Shown here: positions 1 through 4,567 of the stretch, one piece after another
Layout: each line of letters starts with the position of its first letter
Numbering within the stretch: the first letter of the stretch is position 1
The notes under the pieces: model-generated
Databases searched by the model: none
Told to the model about the DNA's origin: nothing
What the model saw: only the letters and a program-made list of their open reading frames with translations
Translations under genes and position numbers: made by a program
Assembly (NCBI GenBank): GCA_003508565.1
Contig: DNUI01000068.1
Coordinates: 1-8,435 of the forward strand
DNA from: Syntrophaceae bacterium
GTDB lineage: Bacteria > Desulfobacterota > Syntrophia > Syntrophales > UBA2185
DNA length: 8,435 nt
Reading direction: 5' to 3'

Positions 1-64
1 GAAGTCCAACGAAAAGTGAAAAGAATACATACAGCCATTGAGCATATGATCCTGTTTTCGACAT
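1..64 (-). CDS. 5'-truncated view of a divergent gene: N-terminus of a probable membrane protein
   Basis: Reading the minus strand, an ATG at 64-62 opens a frame that stays open to the window edge for 21 codons. The peptide starts MSKTGSYAQW and continues into a hydrophobic, aromatic stretch (LYVFFSLFVGL), which looks like a first transmembrane helix. Such starts occur in membrane-bound 4Fe-4S (NapH/NosR-like) proteins of Desulfobacterota, but 21 residues cannot identify a family. There is no strong Shine-Dalgarno sequence; a weak GTGG lies upstream of the start. The gene would diverge from the cyclic-nucleotide-binding gene at 320 and share the intergenic region 65-319. The opposite strand is also open (1-66), so strand choice rests only on the membrane-protein character of the peptide. 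Confidence 0.42.
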   Translation of the reverse strand, partial: MSKTGSYAQWLYVFFSLFVGL

Positions 65-319
65 GAAATTAATACCACAGATCTTTGCTGTCATTCGTAA
101 GATTGCCCACTAAGTAATGTATACTTTTTGCATTTTAGGTATTTTTTCTCACAAGCGCAATACTTTTATATGCCCTTTCCGAATATTTTCGCAAAGCCTC
201 CCGCATGATAATTTTTATGGCATTACCCACAAAAGATTGTTATTATACCAATAGAAAAGCGGCGAGAGGATCAACACACCAAAACCTGTATCTTTTTTTC
301 AGAAAGGAGGGATTGACAC
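65..319. other. AT-rich intergenic region between divergent genes
   Basis: About 255 bases with no convincing ORF. The region is AT-rich compared with the coding DNA around it and has many T runs. If the minus-strand start at 64 is real, it must hold two divergent promoters. A short inverted repeat ACAG-N7-CTGT lies at 76-90. No clear FNR- or CRP-type operator was seen. Confidence 0.5.
238..246 (+). promoter_or_regulatory. candidate extended -10 promoter for the 320-1037 unit
   Basis: TGTTATTAT matches the extended -10 form TGnTATAAT with one mismatch in the hexamer. A -35 box at the usual distance (around 218-223) is poor, as is common for extended -10 promoters. The predicted start of transcription near 253 would leave a 5' leader of about 67 bases before the ATG at 320. 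Confidence 0.35.
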
Positions 320-805
320 ATGGTTTCGGTAGATATTTTAAAGCAATTCGCGTTTTTTAAAGGGTTTAGTGATGAAGAGTTAAAAAAATTTGCGGCTATA
401 GCCACGGAAGATTCTTATAAAGCCGGTGTCCAGATATGGAAAAAGGGGGATCCGGCAAAATATCTCTCACTGTTGGAAGAGGGCAAGGTCCTGATGGTCA
501 TGGATACGTATGTGGGCCCACACAGGCCCCCGATGCAGGTGACCGTGGATATTGTCACGAAGGGTGAAGCCTTGGGATGGTCAGCAGTTGTGGAACCCTA
601 TCTCTACAGATTGGGCGCTCGATGTATTGACGAATCGAAACTGCTCTCTTTTGACGCTGCGAAATTAAGACAAATCCTCGAGGCAGACAAAGCCCTGGGT
701 TTTAAATTCATGCATGCTGTTGCGAAAGTTATCGCCACCCGTCTTACCCATACTGAGATCATTCTGGTTGGCGAAAGAGGGCTGTCTACTTTGACCGAAA
801 TGTAA
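320..805 (+). CDS. Cyclic-nucleotide-binding domain protein without HTH (Crp/Fnr sensor domain only)
   Basis: A 161-residue protein made of a single CNBD/RmlC-like beta-roll. An N-terminal helix (FKGFSDEELKKFAAI, about 13-27) is typical of Crp/Fnr family sensor domains. It is followed by the IWKKGDPAKYLSLLEEGKV strand-turn pattern at 39-57 and a phosphate-binding-cassette-like segment GEALGWSAVV (82-91) with YRLGARC at 96-102. The protein ends after the C-helix (about 124-150), so the helix-turn-helix of Crp/Fnr regulators is absent. It is more likely a ligand sensor or partner-binding protein than a DNA-binding regulator. Which nucleotide is bound, if any, cannot be read. The start is well supported: AAAGGAGG at 303-310 lies 9 bases before the ATG. 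The selenoprotein gene follows after 16 bases, so the two are probably co-transcribed. Confidence 0.85.
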   Translation: MVSVDILKQFAFFKGFSDEELKKFAAIATEDSYKAGVQIWKKGDPAKYLSLLEEGKVLMVMDTYVGPHRPPMQVTVDIVTKGEALGWSAVVEPYLYRLGARCIDESKLLSFDAAKLRQILEADKALGFKFMHAVAKVIATRLTHTEIILVGERGLSTLTEM

Positions 806-821
806 CAGGGGAGAAAAAACT

Positions 822-1037
822 ATGGCAGACGAGATTATCATTTACGGCAAGGCCGGGTGACCCTACACGGATAACGCCAGGTCGGCGTATGGAAACAGGG
901 CAACCTATATAAACGTGAAATCCGATGCATCGAAATTGCAGGAGATGCTTAAACTTACCGGCGGCGTCCGACAGGTTCCCGTCATAGTGGAGGGGAAGAA
1001 GGTCACAATCGGCTACGGGGGCACTTGAGGAGTGTGA
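822..1037 (+). CDS. Uxx-star family glutaredoxin-like selenoprotein with two selenocysteines (TGA 858 and TGA 1026)
   Basis: The ATG at 822 is preceded by GGGGAG at 808-813 (8-base spacing). The frame encodes a 71-residue protein if TGA codons at 858-860 and 1026-1028 are read as selenocysteine and TGA at 1035-1037 as stop. The N-terminus MADEIIIYGKAG-U-PYTDNA is a thioredoxin-fold beta strand followed by a glutaredoxin-type active site, with Sec13 in the place of the first Cys of CPYC and Thr16 in place of the second. VRQVPVIVEG (51-60) holds the cis-Pro motif TVPxI/VPxI of glutaredoxins. The C-terminus is GYGGT-U-GV-stop, a Sec followed by two residues and the end, the feature I associate with the family name Uxx-star. 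Glutaredoxin-like sequence continues without change across the first TGA. Each TGA has a SECIS-like hairpin. The partner Cys is missing, so the two Sec residues (13 and 69) may form a diselenide or react with thiols of a partner. Role: probably a cytosolic thiol/selenol redox protein; its substrate is unknown. It is probably co-transcribed with the CNBD gene. Needed selABCD genes are not in this window. Confidence 0.88.
861..900 (+). promoter_or_regulatory. Bacterial SECIS-like hairpin for Sec13 (TGA 858)
   Basis: Directly after the first in-frame TGA, ACGCC (874-878) pairs with GGCGT (884-888) around the loop AGGTC (879-883). An outer CCCT (861-864) can pair with AGGG (897-900), with an unpaired stretch between the two stems. 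The GGU of the loop begins at base 20 after the TGA. An apical stem with a GGU loop at about this distance is what SelB recognises in E. coli fdhF. The hairpin lies inside the coding region, as is normal for bacterial SECIS elements. Confidence 0.75.
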
Positions 1038-1058
1038 ACGCCGATAGGTGATCGGCGT
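1038..1058 (+). promoter_or_regulatory. Bacterial SECIS-like hairpin for Sec69 (TGA 1026)
   Basis: ACGCCGAT (1038-1045) pairs perfectly with ATCGGCGT (1051-1058), an 8-bp stem around loop AGGTG (1046-1050). The loop GGU begins at base 19 after the TGA at 1026-1028, nearly the same as for the first element. The hairpin starts one base after the final stop TGA (1035-1037), so it sits in the 3' untranslated region but is placed for the TGA nine bases earlier. The stem shares ACGCC/GGCGT with the first SECIS. Confidence 0.75.
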
Positions 1059-1121
1059 GAAAATGAAACAGGAAACTATCTTTTCAAGGTATACGATTTA
1101 CCATTCTGTATGGTGAGCACT

Positions 1122-1150
1122 ACTGGGGGACACAGTCCCCCAGTTTGTAT
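1122..1150 (+). terminator. Perfect 10-bp hairpin closing the CNBD-selenoprotein unit
   Basis: ACTGGGGGAC (1122-1131) and GTCCCCCAGT (1135-1144) form a perfect stem with the loop ACA, followed by the T-rich TTGTATTTA. It fits a rho-independent terminator after the selenoprotein gene, though the U tract is broken. The near-symmetric GGGGGAC/GTCCCCC core could also be a dispersed palindromic (REP-like) repeat; one window cannot tell. Confidence 0.6.
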
Positions 1151-1219
1151 TTATCGATCGCGTGGTTTCGCTTCACAATTTTTTAAGAGCGTCATTACAG
1201 GGAGGTCCAATAAATAATC

Positions 1220-2686
1220 ATGGCAAATAGACCTAGGATATTCTTTTTTATGATTCTTTTTGTGGTCCTGATCTTTTGTATGTATCCGGCACATTTTTCT
1301 TTTTTCCCAAAGGCATCGGGTGTGGATACAGCCTTTGCTGCTCACGCGGCGAAGATAGCGGGAGCGCCGTCATCTCTTGCTGACCTGGTGGATACATTGA
1401 GTCCCAGCGTGGTAAATATAAGCACCACGACCATCATTAAAGGCCGGCAGGGTTATCCCTTTGGACACCGTATGCCTTTTCCGAGATTTTTCGGCGAGGA
1501 TGATTTTTTCAGAAGATTTTTTGAAAATATACCGGAAAGGGACTTTAAACGGCAGAGTCTCGGATCAGGATTTATCATTACCAGCGACGGCTATATTTTC
1601 ACCAACAACCATGTTGTGGATAAGGCTACTAAGATCAAAGTCAAGCTTGCTACCGGCAAAGAATACGATGCGGAAGTCAAAGGTAAAGATCCCTCTACCG
1701 ATATCGCCCTGATAAAAATAAATCCGGACAACAGCCTGCCTGTTGCGAAGCTCGGCAACTCAGATAAATTACGTATTGGTGATTGGGTTTTTGCCATCGG
1801 CAATCCCTATGGACTGGAACATACGGTCACCGCGGGAATCGTAAGCGCCAAGGGACGTGTCATCGGTTCGGGCCCATATGATAATTTCATTCAGACGGAT
1901 GCTTCCATAAATCCCGGCAACAGTGGCGGTCCTCTCTTCAACCTCTCAGGTGAAGTTATCGGTATCAATACTGCCATCGCTGCTCAGGCACATGGGATCG
2001 GTTTTGCTATTCCTATTAACACGGCACAAAGCATCCTCGCTGACCTCAAATCAAAAGGCAGTGTAAGCCGGGGCTGGCTGGGGATTTCCGTACAGGATGT
2101 CACCGATGATATTGCCGCAAATATGAAGCTGAAAAATATAAAAGGCGCCCTCGTAGGTCAGGTTTTCGAGGGGGACCCGGCGGACAAAGCCGGCATAAAA
2201 ACAGGCGACATTATTACAGAAATTGCCGGGGAAAAAGTTCAGAATACCCAGGATTTATTGAGAATTGTTGCCGCGTTGAAAGTTGGAGAGAAGGCCGTTG
2301 TGAAGTTAATCCGCGACGGCCAGGAAAAAAAGATGAACGTCATCATCGGTGAACGGAAAGAAGCGAAAGAAATCGCCCGCAAAGGCAAAATCGGCGAACA
2401 CTACGGCATGACCGTCCAGGAAATAACCCCCGAGATGGCCAGACACTTCGGGCTTTCCGACAAATACGGAGTTATTATCACCCAGGTTCGGGAGGGAAGC
2501 CCTTCCGATGATGCCGGATTGAAAGCCCAGGATATTATCCTCCAGATCAACAAAACAAAAATTTCCTCTCTGATAGATTTTGTGACGGAAATGACTAAGG
2601 ATTCTCAGGAGGGAACCATTCTGCTTTTAATCAAGAGAGGAGAAACGACCTTCTTTGCACCACTGAAAAAAGAATCAACGAAATGA
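1220..2686 (+). CDS. htrA: HtrA/DegP (Do) family periplasmic serine endoprotease
   Basis: A 488-residue protein of normal length for the family. Residues 7-30 are strongly hydrophobic and act as a signal peptide or signal anchor; a possible cleavage region lies near the Ala-rich AFAAHA at 38-43. The trypsin-like domain covers about 52-280 with the full triad His131 (TNNHVVD), Asp161 (STDIALIK) and Ser235 (NPGNSGGPL). A Phe/Arg-rich loop (about 79-111) matches the LA loop of Do proteases. Two PDZ domains follow (about 283-378 and 393-485), the first with the GWLGI start. It degrades or refolds damaged proteins in the periplasm. The GGAGG at 1201-1205 is 14 bases from the ATG, a long spacing, but a TAA at 1211 in the same frame and the lack of another start leave 1220 as the first possible ATG. 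It appears monocistronic. Confidence 0.95.
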   Translation: MANRPRIFFFMILFVVLIFCMYPAHFSFFPKASGVDTAFAAHAAKIAGAPSSLADLVDTLSPSVVNISTTTIIKGRQGYPFGHRMPFPRFFGEDDFFRRFFENIPERDFKRQSLGSGFIITSDGYIFTNNHVVDKATKIKVKLATGKEYDAEVKGKDPSTDIALIKINPDNSLPVAKLGNSDKLRIGDWVFAIGNPYGLEHTVTAGIVSAKGRVIGSGPYDNFIQTDASINPGNSGGPLFNLSGEVIGINTAIAAQAHGIGFAIPINTAQSILADLKSKGSVSRGWLGISVQDVTDDIAANMKLKNIKGALVGQVFEGDPADKAGIKTGDIITEIAGEKVQNTQDLLRIVAALKVGEKAVVKLIRDGQEKKMNVIIGERKEAKEIARKGKIGEHYGMTVQEITPEMARHFGLSDKYGVIITQVREGSPSDDAGLKAQDIILQINKTKISSLIDFVTEMTKDSQEGTILLLIKRGETTFFAPLKKESTK

Positions 2687-2777
2687 TTATTTACGAGCTT
2701 TGGAAAATTTTTCAGAGCTCCTATAATGCGCCGAAGGCAAATAAATAACTACCTGAATTTATAAATTATTCTTTGAT

Positions 2778-2799
2778 TTTGAGGCTTTCACGCCTCGAA
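2778..2799 (+). terminator. Hairpin downstream of the HtrA gene, possible terminator
   Basis: TTTGAGGC (2778-2785) pairs with GCCTCGAA (2792-2799), 8 bp including one G-U pair, around the loop TTTCAC. The following sequence (GTGAAACTTCTTTC) is only weakly T-rich, so terminator function is uncertain. A further weak inverted repeat GAGCT/AGCTC lies at 2695-2720. Confidence 0.3.
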
Positions 2800-2904
2800 G
2801 TGAAACTTCTTTCAAAGGTTTCATTGACATAGAACCAACAAGCTGATAGTGAGACGGCCAATAGTTAGTGTTTGTCCTGTACCTGTTATCTATTCTGTAA
2901 ATAG

Positions 2905-2910
2905 TATAAT
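2905..2910 (+). promoter_or_regulatory. Perfect -10 hexamer upstream of the arginine decarboxylase gene
   Basis: TATAAT occurs 60 bases before the corrected start at 2971. No good -35 box lies 16-18 bases upstream, so this may depend on an activator or be chance in AT-rich DNA. A TTGACA at 2824-2829 is too far away to pair with it. Confidence 0.3.
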
Positions 2911-2957
2911 GATACCATGGCGGCTCTCGTTGTGATTTGGGGACATTGATTTTTTTT

Positions 2958-2968
2958 GGGAGGCGGAG
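2958..2968 (+). promoter_or_regulatory. Ribosome binding site that fixes the start of the arginine decarboxylase
   Basis: GGGAGG (2958-2963) lies 7 bases before ATG 2971, with a second GGAG at 2965-2968. The longer frame beginning at TTG 2956 would translate this purine-rich site itself as MGGGD, so that start is rejected and 2971 is preferred. Confidence 0.75.
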
Positions 2969-2970
2969 AC

Positions 2971-3519
2971 ATGAAATATTTTGTTCCCACGAGAATTTTT
3001 TTTACAAAGGGTGTTGGTACCCATAAAGATGAACTCCATTCATTTGAGCGCGCCCTCAGAGATGCGGGTATAGAGAAATTCAACCTTGTGCAGGTATCGA
3101 GCATCTTCCCGCCACGCTGCAAAATGACCTCGAAAACCCAGGGGCTGAAAAACCTTATACCAGGTGGATTGACCTTCTGCGTCTTGAGTCGTTGCTGCAG
3201 TAATGAGCCCAAGCGGCTGCTGGCTGCTTCCGTTGGTTGTGCCATCCCGGCAAATAAATCATCCTATGGGTATATCAGCGAACATCACGCATTCGGTCAA
3301 ACAGAAAAACAGGCCGGAGACTACGCCGAAGACCTCGCTGCCGCTATGCTGGCATCCACTCTGGGTATTGATTTCGATGTCGATGAAAGCTGGGATGAGA
3401 AGAAAGAGATATTTAAAATCAGCGGCAAGATAGTCAGGACACGCAATGTGACCCAGTCTGCAATAGTGAAGAATGGAGGTTATACTACAGTCGTCGCCGC
3501 CGCCGTATTTGTTTTTTGA
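2971..3519 (+). CDS. pdaD: Pyruvoyl-dependent arginine decarboxylase (PvlArgDC) proenzyme
   Basis: A 182-residue proenzyme, a little longer than the about 165-residue archaeal enzyme. It converts arginine to agmatine and CO2, the first step of polyamine synthesis by the agmatine route or an acid/arginine response. The N-terminal MKYFVPTRIFFTKGVGTHKDEL is the usual start of the family. The self-cleavage site is NLVQVSSIFPP (38-48): Ser43 and Ser44 are the expected cleavage pair, with Ser44 becoming the pyruvoyl group of the alpha chain. Asn38 precedes it at the family spacing. Glu104 in YISEHH is the likely catalytic acid (Glu109 in the Methanocaldococcus enzyme). The C-terminal VTQSAIVKNGGYTTVVAAAVFVF is also typical. 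PPRCK replaces the more usual PPGCK. No agmatinase or agmatine deiminase gene is nearby. It seems to be transcribed alone. Confidence 0.93.
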   Translation: MKYFVPTRIFFTKGVGTHKDELHSFERALRDAGIEKFNLVQVSSIFPPRCKMTSKTQGLKNLIPGGLTFCVLSRCCSNEPKRLLAASVGCAIPANKSSYGYISEHHAFGQTEKQAGDYAEDLAAAMLASTLGIDFDVDESWDEKKEIFKISGKIVRTRNVTQSAIVKNGGYTTVVAAAVFVF

Positions 3520-3698
3520 TTCAGTGATTGTATCACACCTGTTGCCGTAACCTTGGACGCATAGTCTATTGTATTCTCTAGTGAGGCCGCACTTCTTTTC
3601 CGTTGTTGTCTGAAATGTACTACCTTGAAGTACGCTCGATGTGAATTGAATCTCTCCACAGTAAACTGCGGAGAACCTTCGATCCTTAAGGAATAACA
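3520..3698. other. Intergenic stretch with two small hairpins
   Basis: No supported gene. GTACT (3617-3621) can pair with AGTAC (3629-3633). TCTCC-A-CAG (3653-3660, with G3661) can pair with CTG-C-GGAGA (3666-3674) with one A-C mismatch. Neither is followed by a T tract, so neither looks like a terminator. A 10-bp palindrome TCCTTAAGGA (3683-3692) contains the AAGGA that could serve the small ORF at 3699. The long minus-strand frame across this area is a shadow. Confidence 0.4.
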
Positions 3699-3818
3699 AT
3701 GGTACCCATTCGCTCGCTACCGGATTCAACCATGAAAGATTTACGCAGTATCTTAGGAAAAAATACGGCGACGCATTTTTTTAACCATCCGCCCTTTCCA
3801 CCATATGGCTTCATATGA
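3699..3818 (+). CDS. Possible 39-residue small ORF overlapping the pcm start (ATGA)
   Basis: ATG 3699 has AAGGA at 3688-3692 (6-base spacing) and opens a 39-codon frame that ends at TGA 3816-3818. That stop overlaps the pcm start ATG 3815 as ATGA. The pcm start has no Shine-Dalgarno sequence of its own, so translation of this small ORF could bring ribosomes to it by coupling. The peptide begins MVPIRSLPDSTMKDL and ends in a Pro/Phe-rich HPPFPPYGFI; I do not recognise it. An internal ATG at 3732 in the same frame is an alternative start. An ORF of this size can arise by chance, so confidence is modest. Confidence 0.35.
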   Translation: MVPIRSLPDSTMKDLRSILGKNTATHFFNHPPFPPYGFI

Positions 3819-4564
3819 ACAAGACTACCAAGATTCTGCTTAGTTCTTTTTTAATTTTCATATCCATCATGGTTCTCTTAAGCCAATCGGCAAAACAGCG
3901 TGCCTTTGCCGCAAAGCCCGGTGACACGGAGTTTCTTGACAAGAGAATCTCCATGGTGAAAAACCAGATCGCGGAAAGGGGCATAAGAGACCATCGTGTA
4001 ATCGAGGCGATGAAGTCTGTTCCTCGCCATAAATTCGTTCCTGAGAAATATCTCACAAGAGCGTACGATGACAACCCGCTGCCCATCGGGTATGGACAAA
4101 CCATATCCCAGCCGTACATTGTGGCGTATATGACAGAGGTACTGAATCTGAATAAGAACAGTACGGTTTTGGAAGTCGGTACGGGATCGGGCTATCAGGC
4201 GGCAATCCTCTCCCCTATCGTCAAAAAGGTCTACACTGTTGAGATCATCCCTGAGCTGGCAAAATCTGCCACGGCCCGCCTGAAAGATCTGGGTTACCAT
4301 AATGTGGAGGCCGGCATTGGCGACGGCTATTACGGCTGGAACGAACATGCCCCCTTTGACGCCATTATCGTCACCGCAGCAGCCGGTCATATTCCCCCGC
4401 CCCTCCTGGAACAGCTAAAAAACAATGGCAGAATGGTCATACCCGTAGGGGGTGCTTTTATGGTGCAGAATCTTATTCTGATTAGTAAAGACAAAGACGG
4501 CGCGATAACCACCAGAAACTTGATACCGGTACGTTTCGTCCCCCTTACCGGCAGGCACGATTGA
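3815..4564 (+). CDS. pcm: Protein-L-isoaspartate O-methyltransferase with N-terminal signal peptide
   Basis: A 249-residue enzyme. The usual cytosolic protein is about 210 residues; the extra length is an N-terminal signal sequence (charged MNKTTK, hydrophobic 8-23, possible cleavage after AFA at 30-32). The catalytic domain has all main motifs: MVKNQI (47-52), VPRHKFVP (69-76), GQTISQPYIVAYM (94-106), the SAM motif VLEVGTGSGYQAA (118-130), VYTVEI (139-144) and FDAIIVTAAA (181-190). It methylates isoaspartyl residues in damaged proteins using S-adenosylmethionine, normally in the cytosol. An exported copy raises the question of where SAM comes from. It starts inside a possible small ORF by an ATGA overlap and lacks its own ribosome site. 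The next gene begins 3 bases after its stop, so this is the head of an operon. Confidence 0.93.
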   Translation: MNKTTKILLSSFLIFISIMVLLSQSAKQRAFAAKPGDTEFLDKRISMVKNQIAERGIRDHRVIEAMKSVPRHKFVPEKYLTRAYDDNPLPIGYGQTISQPYIVAYMTEVLNLNKNSTVLEVGTGSGYQAAILSPIVKKVYTVEIIPELAKSATARLKDLGYHNVEAGIGDGYYGWNEHAPFDAIIVTAAAGHIPPPLLEQLKNNGRMVIPVGGAFMVQNLILISKDKDGAITTRNLIPVRFVPLTGRHD

Positions 4565-4567
4565 CAT

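Noticed and set aside
1..66. Plus-strand open frame from the window edge to TGA 64-66
   Set aside because: It could be the tail of an upstream gene, but the peptide has no recognisable feature, while the opposite strand gives a typical membrane-protein start. The choice remains uncertain.
822..860. Short 12-codon ORF ending at TGA 858, or a broken glutaredoxin pseudogene
   Set aside because: The protein homology continues in the same frame after the TGA, the codon sits at the active-site Cys position, and a SECIS-like hairpin follows at the right distance. Recoding explains this better than decay.
2824..2910. TTGACA (2824) paired with TATAAT (2905) as one promoter
   Set aside because: The spacing is far beyond 15-19 bases, so the two hexamers cannot form one sigma-70 promoter.
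3259..3729. Minus-strand 156-residue ORF
   Set aside because: It runs antisense across the 3' part of the arginine decarboxylase gene and the intergenic region, has no ribosome site and no recognisable domain.
3878..4390. Minus-strand 170-residue ORF inside pcm
   Set aside because: Shadow frame of a well-supported plus-strand gene; no family resemblance.
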